Below, in pieces: positions 1 through 6,034 of a stretch of DNA of 11,518 bases. Within the stretch, counting starts at the first letter, position 1; every line of letters starts with the position of its first letter. The position numbers and the translations under genes were made by a program. Source of the stretch: CAZYWA01 sp964650975 [NCBI: uncultured bacterium] (lineage in GTDB: Bacteria > JADJOY01); assembly GCA_964650975.1 (NCBI GenBank), contig CAZYWA010000228.1, positions 1 to 11,518 on the forward strand, in the 5' to 3' direction. Under the pieces are notes generated by a model. That model searched no databases, had not been told where the DNA came from, and saw only the letters and a list, made by a program, of their open reading frames with translations.

Positions 1-199
1 CGGGACGGGCCTCGCCGACGTACTCGGTGTCCTCGCCCGCCATGATCTTGAGGAGCGTCGACTTCCCTGCGCCGTTGTGACCGAGCACGCCGATCTTGGC
101 GTCGCCGTAGAACGAGAGCGAGATGCCCTTCAGGATTTCGCGCTTGGGCGGCACCACCTTGCCCAGCTCGCGTGTGGTGAAGATGAATTGCGGCGGCAT
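1..199 (-). CDS. ettA: EttA-type ABC-F translational ATPase, N-terminal part (runs off left edge)
   Basis: The 66 visible residues begin [20 protein letters not shown] and continue into [30 protein letters not shown] and [15 protein letters not shown]. This follows the N-terminus of EttA (energy-dependent translational throttle A) almost residue for residue, including the VVPPKR stretch and the Walker A motif GHNGAGKST at residues 40-48. Known family role: ABC-F proteins have two ATPase domains and no membrane part; EttA binds the ribosomal E site and couples early elongation to the ATP/ADP state. Only the first part of ATPase domain 1 is present, and the linker, Walker B and second domain lie outside the window. 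The ATG at 199 aligns with the known family start, and a weak GAGG lies about 10 nt upstream. It is the last minus-strand gene of the left block. The family call is secure; separating EttA from close ABC-F relatives rests on this N-terminus alone. Confidence 0.93.
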   Translation of the reverse strand, partial: MPPQFIFTTRELGKVVPPKREILKGISLSFYGDAKIGVLGHNGAGKSTLLKIMAGEDTEYVGEARP

Positions 200-247
200 G
201 TCGTTCGAGCCTCGTCGATGAAAAGGTATCCGCGGAGGTTAGCAGGG

Positions 248-264
248 ATGCCGCGGTGCGGCAT
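248..264. repeat. Perfect 7-bp inverted repeat upstream of ettA
   Basis: ATGCCGC (248-254) and GCGGCAT (258-264) are exact reverse complements around a 3-nt loop. The element lies 49 nt upstream of the ettA start, in a 110-bp stretch with no credible gene. It could be a hairpin in the ettA leader, an operator, or a terminator of whatever is read from the right. No T-tract follows on either strand, so a standard intrinsic terminator is unlikely. I found no convincing -35/-10 pair in the rest of 200-309. Confidence 0.4.
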
Positions 265-309
265 GGGCGTGCGGTGGCGCGCTCAGGTCCCGGGCCGCGC
301 CGGACGTCC

Positions 310-606
310 CTACGGGTAGTCGGAGGGAAGCACGGCGATTTTTTCTCGCGGCACTGGCGAGAAGCGCAGACTCAGCTGGTGATGGCGGGAAACCCAGATC
401 TCGGTGAAGCGGTTGAGATGCGAGCGGATCTGACGATCGACGGTGGTCGTCGCGGTCAGCATGAGCGCGCCGTCCGGTTCGCGAGCTTGCGCCGAGACCT
501 GACTGGTGACTCCGATGATTGCGCCACGCGGCCCGCGTGGAACGCGAGAAGGCCCGCAGCGGGTGAGCGAGCCGAGCTCACACCGCGCAGGTTTCCTCGA
601 GCTCAC
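310..606 (-). CDS. Doubtful small hypothetical protein or coding remnant
   Basis: A 98-codon frame starts at an ATG that overlaps the last 29 bp of the MFS gene and ends at TAG 310. I do not recognise the product. The C-terminal half, from the internal ATG at 462 (50 aa, beginning MLTATTTVDRQIRSHL and ending in PSDYP), has GC-rich third positions and an ordinary amino-acid mix. The N-terminal half is rich in Arg, Pro and Gly and contains the 524-540 palindrome, so it looks less like coding sequence. There is no signal peptide, membrane segment or known motif, and no good ribosome binding site for either start. It may be a real short gene starting at 462, a degraded C-terminal remnant of a larger gene, or a chance frame. 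It is listed because otherwise 200-577 would be a 378-bp gap between ettA and the MFS gene. Confidence 0.3.
   Translation of the reverse strand: MSSRKPARCELGSLTRCGPSRVPRGPRGAIIGVTSQVSAQAREPDGALMLTATTTVDRQIRSHLNRFTEIWVSRHHQLSLRFSPVPREKIAVLPSDYP
524..540 (-). terminator. Candidate hairpin just after the MFS gene
   Basis: CCACGCGG (524-531) and CCGCGTGG (533-540) form an almost continuous palindrome, effectively a 7-bp GC-rich stem with a 3-nt loop, 37 nt past the transporter stop codon. It sits where a terminator would be expected but is followed by no T-run on the minus strand. Function as a terminator or mRNA 3'-end stabiliser is inference. Confidence 0.3.
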
Positions 607-1807
607 GGCCAGACGTCTCGGGCAGCAGCCACAAGATCAGCGCGAGAGCGATCAGCGGGAAAATTGCCGTGCTCGCGGCCGCGGGCCCCCACCCGATTCG
701 CTGCGCGGCCTGACCCACGATCACGGGACCGAGCACGTACCCGATCCGCCCCAGCAGGTTGTTCGACCAGGCGAACGCGTCGCCGCGGTACTCGGTCGGA
801 AAGAGCTCGGTCGTGTAGGCGTTGAGCACCGGCAGCACCGAGCTGGTGCCGAAGATCGTGACGGCGAGCGCCGCGGTGAGCGCGGCGTGCTCGCGGAGCG
901 TGTAGGACGCCGCCACTCCCACGCTGGTGAGCAGGAAGATGATCGCGCCGCCGCCGCGACGGCCGAGCACGTCGAGGAGCTTTCCGGCCGCGAACGCGAG
1001 CGGCATCGCCGCGACCGCGGCGATCGAAACGCTGGTGCCGACCTGGGCGTCGCTGAAGCCGCGCTCGGCGAGCGCGAACTCCTTCCAGAACGTGACGGCG
1101 GTCTGGGTGCAGAGGTACGTGAGTCCCCAGATCGCCGCGAGCTGGAACACCCGCGTGCGATAGGGCCCTCGCACGATCTCGGCGAGCGGACGTCGAACCG
1201 GAGCCGCGGTCGTGTGGCTCGCGGCGAAGCGAGTGCTCTCCTGCAAACCGCGCCGGGCGAAGGCCAGGATCAGGAGCGGCAGCGTGCCGACGAAGTAGAC
1301 GCTGCGCCAGCCGAGCGGTGTCGCGAGCAACGCCGGCACCAGACCGGCGCACACCACCGATCCCAGGCTCGACATCGCCTGGATGACGCCGATGACCAGA
1401 CCGCGCCGCTCGGCGGGAAACTCCTCCGCCGCGTACACCATGCTCACGGCCCACTCGGCGATCAGGAAAATTCTCGCCACGAGCTGCGCGACCGCGAAGG
1501 CCGGTGCGTTGGGAGCGAGGCCCGAGAACAGGCTTGCCACCGTGTAACCGGCGATCGTGATGCGCAGCAACCGGCGACGTCCCCAGCGATCGGCCTGGCG
1601 AACCAGGGCGTAGGAGAAGATCGTGCCGACGTTGATGAATCCGATCAGCAGGGCACCCTGGCTCGGGGTCAGGTCCATGGCCTTGCGAAAGTTCGGCAGG
1701 ATCTGGCTGATCGCGATGAAGTCGTAGCCCTCGAAGAAGCATGCGACGCCCAGGAACACGAAGAGCCGCCGCTGGTACGAGGTGAACGGGCTCGAGCTGG
1801 ATGTCAT
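578..1807 (-). CDS. Major facilitator superfamily transporter (sugar/organic acid:H+ symporter type)
   Basis: A 409-residue inner-membrane transporter with about twelve hydrophobic segments. TM1 carries the acidic signature FFEGYDF (residues 24-30), as in metabolite and aromatic-acid:H+ symporters. The TM2-TM3 loop has MFS motif A as RQADRWGRRRL (70-80). The second-half equivalent is weak (GKLLDVLGRRGG, 275-286). PAERRG (131-136) and PTEYRG (337-342) are the loop motifs seen in sugar-porter-like members, and the C-terminus has PETSGRELEE (396-405), close to the sugar-porter PETKGR motif. The usual MFS length is 400-450 aa. The frame stays open 53 codons upstream, but that extension is Arg/Ser/Ala-rich and non-conserved; the ATG at 1807 gives a normal short cytoplasmic N-terminus. 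The ribosome binding site is weak. It lies 112 bp downstream of the membrane-protein gene on the same strand and may be cotranscribed with it. Substrate cannot be read from the sequence; proton-driven uptake of a sugar, carboxylate or aromatic acid is the family expectation. Confidence 0.9.
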   Translation of the reverse strand: MTSSSSPFTSYQRRLFVFLGVACFFEGYDFIAISQILPNFRKAMDLTPSQGALLIGFINVGTIFSYALVRQADRWGRRRLLRITIAGYTVASLFSGLAPNAPAFAVAQLVARIFLIAEWAVSMVYAAEEFPAERRGLVIGVIQAMSSLGSVVCAGLVPALLATPLGWRSVYFVGTLPLLILAFARRGLQESTRFAASHTTAAPVRRPLAEIVRGPYRTRVFQLAAIWGLTYLCTQTAVTFWKEFALAERGFSDAQVGTSVSIAAVAAMPLAFAAGKLLDVLGRRGGGAIIFLLTSVGVAASYTLREHAALTAALAVTIFGTSSVLPVLNAYTTELFPTEYRGDAFAWSNNLLGRIGYVLGPVIVGQAAQRIGWGPAAASTAIFPLIALALILWLLPETSGRELEETCAV

Positions 1808-1903
1808 CGACGGATCCGCCGTTCGGTGGTTGCGATCGGCGTGGAGGAGGGGGAGCGCGCGGACGGCGCCGCGGTGCACCCGCGCCGCGCCAGGGACCGC
1901 GTC

Positions 1904-1933
1904 GCTACTGCACCTGTTGCTATTGCACCTGGA
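1904..1933 (-). repeat. Tandem 15-bp near-duplication across a stop codon
   Basis: GCTACTGCACCTGTT (1904-1918) is followed directly by GCTATTGCACCTGGA (1919-1933), differing at three positions. On the minus strand the copies read CAGGTGCAATAGC then CAGGTGCAGTAGC. The C-terminus IQVQ and its TAG stop are therefore repeated as QQVQ and a second in-frame TAG 15 nt later. This looks like a slippage duplication that left a double stop. Confidence 0.7.
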
Positions 1934-2423
1934 TGAGGCCGTGGCCCCAGTGGCCGACGTCGGCACCGTTGGGCGCGACGAGGCGGGCTGCGTGATACGA
2001 GCGGTTGGCGAGGATCCCGCAGAGTTTCGCGAACCGGATGGAGCGCTCGTTCCTGTCGTACGACTCCCAGGTGGCCGAGACGTGGATCACCAGCGTCTTG
2101 TCTTCGAGCTCGATGCTGGTGGCGGGGACCAGCGCCGCCATGTCGTCGAGCCGAATACTCCGCACCGGCGCGTCGCCGGGGTGGCGCAGCAGCACCACGA
2201 TCTCCATGGCGCCTCGGGTGCCGGCCACCAGGATGACGGTGATCAGCACCAAGATCCCGATGGTGCGATACGGGAGGCGCGACTTGCCTTCCTCGATGTG
2301 GGCGGTGGTCTCCGATGTCCGTCGCCGCGCGGCTTCTTCCCGGACCAGCGAAGTGATGTCTTCGCGCGACGGCCGACTCGCGCCGCCGGGAGACTCAGGC
2401 GAACGCGGCGGCGTGACGGACAT
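1920..2423 (-). CDS. Unrecognised single-pass membrane protein with extracytoplasmic domain
   Basis: A 167-residue protein I cannot assign to a family. Residues 1-52 are polar, rich in Ser, Arg, Glu and Pro and probably disordered. Residues 53-68 are strongly hydrophobic (RTIGILVLITVILVAG), giving one membrane segment with a likely cytoplasmic N-terminus. A folded domain of about 95 residues follows outside, with alternating hydrophobic strands (SIELEDKTLVIHVSATWES) and an end rich in aromatics and His (ANRSYHAARLVAPNGADVGHWGHG). It has one cysteine (135). The frame also opens at GTG 2459, adding MFRRVNDFQLRS. I prefer ATG 2423 because the predicted transcription start is near 2464, which would leave the GTG almost without a leader and gives the ATG about 40 nt; neither has a strong ribosome binding site. 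It is divergent from the pilin gene and shares its promoter region, so a pilus or envelope link is possible but unproven. The MFS gene follows on the same strand. Confidence 0.72.
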   Translation of the reverse strand: MSVTPPRSPESPGGASRPSREDITSLVREEAARRRTSETTAHIEEGKSRLPYRTIGILVLITVILVAGTRGAMEIVVLLRHPGDAPVRSIRLDDMAALVPATSIELEDKTLVIHVSATWESYDRNERSIRFAKLCGILANRSYHAARLVAPNGADVGHWGHGLIQVQ

Positions 2424-2442
2424 GGATCGAAGCTGGAAGTCG

Positions 2443-2472
2443 TTGACCCGACGAAACACGTCCGGTTAAGAT
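2443..2472 (+). promoter_or_regulatory. Predicted sigma70-type promoter for the pilin gene
   Basis: TTGACC (2443-2448) is separated by 18 nt from TAAGAT (2467-2472). The -35 matches the consensus at 5 of 6 positions. The -10 matches at 4 of 6, including the first T, second A and last T. Transcription would start near 2479, giving a leader of about 42 nt to the pilin ATG at 2521. The region is noticeably AT-richer than its surroundings. This is a prediction by eye. Confidence 0.55.
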
Positions 2473-2499
2473 CCTACCAGTTTTCTCGAACGATCCCAA
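2471..2499 (-). promoter_or_regulatory. Predicted sigma70-type promoter for the divergent membrane-protein gene
   Basis: Read on the minus strand, TTGGGA (2499-2494) and TAGGAT (2476-2471) are 17 nt apart; each matches the consensus at 4 of 6 positions. Transcription would start near 2464. Its -10 box shares two base pairs (2471-2472) with the -10 box of the rightward pilin promoter, so the two promoters overlap head to head. Confidence 0.45.
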
Positions 2500-2507
2500 G
2501 GATTTAT

Positions 2508-2513
2508 GCGAGG
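2508..2513 (+). promoter_or_regulatory. Ribosome binding site that decides the pilin start
   Basis: GCGAGG lies 7 nt upstream of ATG 2521, which is good spacing. The upstream in-frame ATG at 2506 also has an AAGGA (2498-2502), but only 3 nt away. This favours 2521 as the main start. Confidence 0.5.
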
Positions 2514-2520
2514 TTCTTCG

Positions 2521-3015
2521 ATGGGTATGGTCAGCCTTTGCGGGTCTCGTGGGTTGCAGCACCCGGTCCGCGGGGCGGCCGGGTTCACGCTCGTCGAGAT
2601 GCTGGTGGTGGTCGCGATCCTGTCGATCATCACCGTCGTGGTGGCGCCCAAGATCCTGGGGAGCCGCGAGAAGGCGATGGCAGCGACCTGCGCCGCGGCT
2701 TTTCACATGATGGACGGGGAGCTCTCGAACCGGGTTTCCCAGTACGAGTCGACCGGGGATCCGCTCGCCGCCAGCAAGAGCATCAACGAGGTGGTTCAGA
2801 AGGCCCAGTCGGACGGCACCAAGAATCCTCGCAACCGTTCGGAGGTCGGCTACGTCAGTGCCGGCACCGGACCGGTCACACCGTCCTCGGACACGTCGTG
2901 CCAGGTGTTCCTGCAGGATGCGACGCCCACGACAGGCACGGATCTCGCGCCCGCCGTCGCGCTGTGGCAGTTCGAGCAGGGCGAGGTGCGATCGTTCCGC
3001 ATCACGCTGAACTAG
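2521..3015 (+). CDS. Type IV pilin / type II pseudopilin-like protein
   Basis: A 164-residue prepilin. The leader ends in GAAG followed by FTLVEMLVVVAILSIITVVV, the class III signal: cleavage by PilD-type prepilin peptidase after Gly21, N-methylation of Phe, the conserved Glu at mature position 5, and a hydrophobic helix that anchors the subunit and packs the pilus core. The mature protein is about 143 aa. It has two cysteines (57 and 127 from this start), placed so that they could form a C-terminal disulfide loop. An NPRNRSEVGYV segment lies before the second Cys, and the protein ends RSFRITLN like a terminal beta strand. The leader is long (21 aa, or 26 from ATG 2506) and contains a Cys, which is unusual. 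No other pil or gsp genes are in the window, so assembly depends on machinery elsewhere; major pilin, minor pilin and pseudopilin cannot be separated here. A 12-bp hairpin follows the stop. Confidence 0.88.
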   Translation: MGMVSLCGSRGLQHPVRGAAGFTLVEMLVVVAILSIITVVVAPKILGSREKAMAATCAAAFHMMDGELSNRVSQYESTGDPLAASKSINEVVQKAQSDGTKNPRNRSEVGYVSAGTGPVTPSSDTSCQVFLQDATPTTGTDLAPAVALWQFEQGEVRSFRITLN

Positions 3016-3047
3016 TTTGCTCTCCCGGGGAGCTGTTCCAGCCCCCC

Positions 3048-3077
3048 GCCCCGCCAAGAGCGCGGTCTTGGCGGGGC
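3048..3077. terminator. 12-bp GC-rich hairpin between convergent genes
   Basis: GCCCCGCCAAGA (3048-3059) pairs perfectly with TCTTGGCGGGGC (3066-3077) around the 6-nt loop GCGCGG. It lies 33 nt after the pilin stop and 92 nt past the end of the converging dioxygenase gene, so it can serve both transcripts. There is no T-tract on either side, so it is a strong-stem, non-canonical terminator candidate rather than a textbook one. Confidence 0.6.
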
Positions 3078-3109
3078 CCCACCCCCGAGTCGGCTCACTG
3101 CGTTCGCCG

Positions 3110-3139
3110 GCGTGCCTGCGGCACGCGCATGCCTGCGGC
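3110..3139. repeat. Small inverted and direct repeats in the convergent gap
   Basis: GCGTGCC (3110-3116) and GGCACGC (3120-3126) form a 7-bp stem with a 3-nt loop. TGCCTGCGGC occurs twice, at 3113-3122 and 3130-3139. Together with the 3048-3077 hairpin these account for most of the 153-bp gap between the pilin and dioxygenase genes; I see no coding sequence there. A dispersed REP-like element is possible but cannot be tested in one window. Confidence 0.4.
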
Positions 3140-3168
3140 CGCTACTCCGCGTTCGACATCGCCGATGC

Positions 3169-4035
3169 TTACGGGTCGCTGGCTCGAGGAGCGAGCGAGC
3201 GGGCGGGGTGGAGGCCGGCGGCGTGGCCCATGAAGGGTGGGTGGATGCTGTAGCCGAGCAGCGCTTGCAGGCGAGGCGACATGCGGGCGGTTCGATCGGG
3301 CGGGATCGACAGGAAGAAATTTTCTTGCTGGCGCGCCCAGGGCGCGCAGTACTGGTTGGAGAAGGCGAGGCGCGGCGCGTCGCTCTGGTTCGAGCCGCCG
3401 CGGTGGAGCAGCGTGCCGTGAAAGATCACCACCGAGCCCGCGTGCATGGCGACCGTCTCGACGTGGCCCGCGATCGACGCCGGCAGCGGAGCCGCGGGTT
3501 TGGGAATGCGCGGCTGGTTCGGGTCCTGGCTGAACTCGGCCGGCAGCACGCCCAGGAACTCGTCCACTTGCACGTCGTCCCAGCGATGACTGCCGGGCAC
3601 GACCTGCGTGCCTCCGTTTCGTGGCGTGAACGGGTCCACCGCGAAGATGGTGCTCAGGCTCACGGGCGGCCGGGGGCGCGGGATCCGGTAGAAGGAATCG
3701 TCGGTGTGAAACGGCTGCTCGGTCTCGCCCGGGAAGATCTGGATCGCCTGTGAGGCCGTGAGCAGGTAGTTGGGCTCGAGGACGCGATCGCAGAAGGCCA
3801 GGATGCGCGGGTCCTCGGTGAGGCGCTCGAACACCGGACCGCGCGCCACCAGCGAATAGACGCGCTGGGTCGCGTAGCCCTCGAAGTTGTTGCGGCCCAG
3901 CGTGGGCCGGTCGATCCACGGCAAGAGCGCCGCGCGGACTTCCGCGAGATCGGCCGGAGAAACGAAGCCCTCGAGCACGACGAAGCCGTGCTCGTCGAGG
4001 CGCGCGAGCTGCTCATCGATGGAATTCGCGCTCAC
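3169..4035 (-). CDS. Phytanoyl-CoA dioxygenase (PhyH) family Fe(II)/2-oxoglutarate oxygenase
   Basis: A 288-residue cytoplasmic oxygenase of the PhyH superfamily, which hydroxylates an organic substrate using O2 and 2-oxoglutarate at a non-haem iron. The facial triad is visible: H110 and D112 in QPFHTDDSFY, and the distal H211 in FHGTLLHRGG. R222 lies 11 residues after the distal His, the spacing of the 2-oxoglutarate-binding Arg in human PHYH. NGGTQVVPGSHRW (140-152) is the conserved strand and loop typical of the family, and the N-terminus (IDEQLARLDEHGFVVLEGF) is the usual PhyH opening. I chose GTG 4035 because it places this opening at residue 6 and gives the usual family length; ATG 4086 (305 aa) is an alternative, and neither has a clear ribosome binding site. 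The frame stays open to 4380, but that part is antisense to the neighbouring gene. The substrate is unknown, since this family acts on lipids, secondary metabolites and small acids. It is divergent from the thioredoxin-like gene across only 82 bp, where I see no clear promoter. Confidence 0.9.
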   Translation of the reverse strand: MSANSIDEQLARLDEHGFVVLEGFVSPADLAEVRAALLPWIDRPTLGRNNFEGYATQRVYSLVARGPVFERLTEDPRILAFCDRVLEPNYLLTASQAIQIFPGETEQPFHTDDSFYRIPRPRPPVSLSTIFAVDPFTPRNGGTQVVPGSHRWDDVQVDEFLGVLPAEFSQDPNQPRIPKPAAPLPASIAGHVETVAMHAGSVVIFHGTLLHRGGSNQSDAPRLAFSNQYCAPWARQQENFFLSIPPDRTARMSPRLQALLGYSIHPPFMGHAAGLHPARSLAPRASDP

Positions 4036-4117
4036 GATCCAAGTTTCGCGCTTCGCGGGGGAGGCCGACAACTCCGTCGCGCGCATCCGGTGTCGCCGCC
4101 GCGACGTAGCAAGGGTG

Positions 4118-5995
4118 ATGCGACGACGAACCGGATCGGCTGGCGCGAGGCCTCGAGCGGCGCTCGTGGCGATGTTTCTCGCGGTGGGTCTTGCGGTCCG
4201 TTTCGAAGCGAACGCAGGCGAGGCCGCGGACGGCGCGTCCTCCGCGACCGGAGTGGCCGAGCCGACGGCCATCGAATGGATCGCCGGCTGGTCGCCCGAG
4301 GTGGCGGAGCGGGCGAGACGCGAGCACCGCCTGGTGCTGCTCGACCTCGAGGCCGTGTGGTGCCACTGGTGCCACGTCATGGACGAGACTACCTACCGCG
4401 ACGCCGCCGTGATCGCGCTCGTGCGCGATCACTATCTGGCGGTGCGCGTCGATCAAGACTCCGACCCGCAGCTCGCGAATCGCTACCAGGACTACGGCTG
4501 GCCGGCGACCGTGTTGTTCAAGGACGACCTCACCGAGCTGGCCAAGCGGCGTGGCTATCTGCCCCCCGCCGCGTTCGCCTCGATGTTGCAGGCCTTCGTG
4601 GACGACCCTTCGCCGGGGCCGTCGGTGGTGCAGTCGGCCGGAGTCGTGCCGGCGCCAGTAGGAGCGCTCTCACCCCAGCAGCGAGCGAACCTCGAAGCAA
4701 ATTCCTTCCTCGAGGCCTACGACCCGCGGAACGGCGGCTGGGGAACCGTGCACAAGCTGGTCGACGGGGACTCGCTGGGCTACGCGATCGCGCTGGCGCG
4801 GGCCGGCGACGCCCGCGCAGCACGCATGGCCCGACGAACGCTCGACGCGGCGCTCGAGCTCGCCGATCCGGTGTGGGGCGGGTTCTACCAGTACTCCGAC
4901 GCGGTCGACTGGAAGTCTCCGCACTTCGAGAAGATCGCGTCGATCCAGGCCCAAGCCCTCTCGAGCTACGCGCTGGCCTGGGCAGTCTGGAAGAGGCCCG
5001 CCTACGTCGAGGCGGCGCGCGGCGTGGTCCGCTATCTGGCGCGGTTCTGGACCAGTCCGGAGGGCGCCTTCTACGCCAGCCAGGACGCCGATCTGAGCGA
5101 GAAGATCGACGGTCACGCGTACTTCCGGCGCGGCGACGGCGCGCGTCTGGCTCTCGGCATTCCGCGCATCGACCCCAGCGTGTACGCGCGCGAGAACGGG
5201 TGGCTGATCGCGGCGCTCGCCGGGTTCCACGACTGGACCGGAGATCGCGAGGCCCTCGACCGCGCCACCCGCGCCGCGTCGTGGATCGCCGCCAACCGCG
5301 GGGCCGAGGGCGGCGGCTTTCGCCACCGCGCGAACGATCCGTCGGCTGCGCTCGGCGACACCGTCGCGATGGGGCGCGCATTCCTGGCGCTCTACGCGTC
5401 GACCGCGGAGCGGGTGTGGCTTTCGCGGGCCGTGGACTGCGCGAGAGCCGTCGACTCGCAGTTCCGCGATTCGAGCGGCGCCGGCTTCGACGTCGCACCG
5501 GCGGATGCGAGTGTGGTTGCCGTCGGTGTGTTCCGCGATCTGGTGCGCGACCTCGACGAGAACCTCGCCGTGGCGCGCTTCGGGAACCTGCTGTCGCGGT
5601 ACACCGGCGACCCGGCTTGGCGAGCGCTCTCGGAGCGGGCCATGCGCTACCTCGCCTCGGATGCGATCGCGTCCTCCGGCGGTCCGTTTCTCACCGGAGT
5701 GCTGCTCGCGGATCGCGAGCTCGCGAGCGAGCCGCTCCACGTCACGATCGTGGGGGCCAAGTCGGACCCGCGCGCCCGGGCGCTCTTCTCGGCCGCGCGT
5801 TCGTACGCCGCCGACTATCGGCGTGTCGAGTGGTGGGACCCGAGCGAGGGCCCGCCGCCGAGCGCCGACGTGAGCTACCCGGAGCTCGACTCGGCGGCGG
5901 CGTTTCCGTGCTCCGGCCAGTCGTGCGGCGCGCCGGTGCGCGATCCGGCGAAGCTCGCGGCGGCACTCGACCGCGTGTCCGCGCCGGGCTCGTGA
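4118..5995 (+). CDS. SSP411/YyaL-type thioredoxin plus six-hairpin protein with a signal peptide
   Basis: A 625-residue protein. Residues 1-33 look like a Sec signal peptide: MRRRTGSAGARPR, then AALVAMFLAVGLAV, then a likely cleavage at ANA-G. A thioredoxin-like domain follows (about 51-165) with the family's CHWC motif in WCHWCHVMDE (81-90) and the cis-Pro loop GWPATVLF (127-134). Residues about 185-520 are an alpha/alpha-barrel of the six-hairpin glycosidase class, with GGWGT (206-210), WGGFYQY (253-259) and FYASQDAD (318-325). The C-terminus has CSGQSC (598-603) followed by APVRDPAKLAAAL, matching the conserved Cys pair and ending of SSP411 proteins. This is the DUF255/Thioredox_DsbH family, whose biochemical role is poorly defined; a redox-linked or sugar-modifying function is proposed by domain only. 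Export is unusual, as characterised relatives are mostly cytoplasmic. The start at 4118 puts the signal peptide at the N-terminus, with AAGG only 3 nt upstream. It converges on the mannosidase gene. Confidence 0.87.
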   Translation: MRRRTGSAGARPRAALVAMFLAVGLAVRFEANAGEAADGASSATGVAEPTAIEWIAGWSPEVAERARREHRLVLLDLEAVWCHWCHVMDETTYRDAAVIALVRDHYLAVRVDQDSDPQLANRYQDYGWPATVLFKDDLTELAKRRGYLPPAAFASMLQAFVDDPSPGPSVVQSAGVVPAPVGALSPQQRANLEANSFLEAYDPRNGGWGTVHKLVDGDSLGYAIALARAGDARAARMARRTLDAALELADPVWGGFYQYSDAVDWKSPHFEKIASIQAQALSSYALAWAVWKRPAYVEAARGVVRYLARFWTSPEGAFYASQDADLSEKIDGHAYFRRGDGARLALGIPRIDPSVYARENGWLIAALAGFHDWTGDREALDRATRAASWIAANRGAEGGGFRHRANDPSAALGDTVAMGRAFLALYASTAERVWLSRAVDCARAVDSQFRDSSGAGFDVAPADASVVAVGVFRDLVRDLDENLAVARFGNLLSRYTGDPAWRALSERAMRYLASDAIASSGGPFLTGVLLADRELASEPLHVTIVGAKSDPRARALFSAARSYAADYRRVEWWDPSEGPPPSADVSYPELDSAAAFPCSGQSCGAPVRDPAKLAAALDRVSAPGS

Positions 5996-6034
5996 CGTCG
6001 ATCGCGCGCGGCAGTGGGTCGCGCGATCACGTCA
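5993..6034. terminator. Bidirectional hairpin built on two stop codons
   Basis: The left arm TGACGT-C-GATCGCGCG (5993-6008, with C5999 bulged) pairs with CGCGCGATCACGTCA (6020-6034) for 15 base pairs, around an 11-nt loop. The base of the stem is the TGA stop of the rightward thioredoxin-like gene and the TGA stop of the leftward mannosidase gene. No T-tract follows on either strand. Position and length make a shared transcription end or 3' stabiliser likely. Confidence 0.65.

Noticed and set aside
343-363. TTCTCGC / GCGAGAA inverted repeat next to a T-run as a terminator
   Set aside because: The T-run precedes the stem on the plus strand and becomes A residues after it on the minus strand, so it is in the wrong place for an intrinsic terminator in either direction.
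506-1936. 476-codon plus-strand ORF rich in Arg, Gln, Glu and His
   Set aside because: It lies antisense to the MFS gene, whose membrane segments and motifs are unmistakable; the composition is the usual GC-rich shadow.
1782-3233. 483-codon plus-strand ORF
   Set aside because: It crosses the antisense of the membrane-protein gene and an alternative frame of the pilin gene, with Arg/Gly/Asp-rich low-complexity sequence and no motif.
4036-4380. 115-codon upstream extension of the PhyH frame
   Set aside because: It is antisense to the signal peptide and thioredoxin domain of the divergent gene and does not resemble a PhyH N-terminus.
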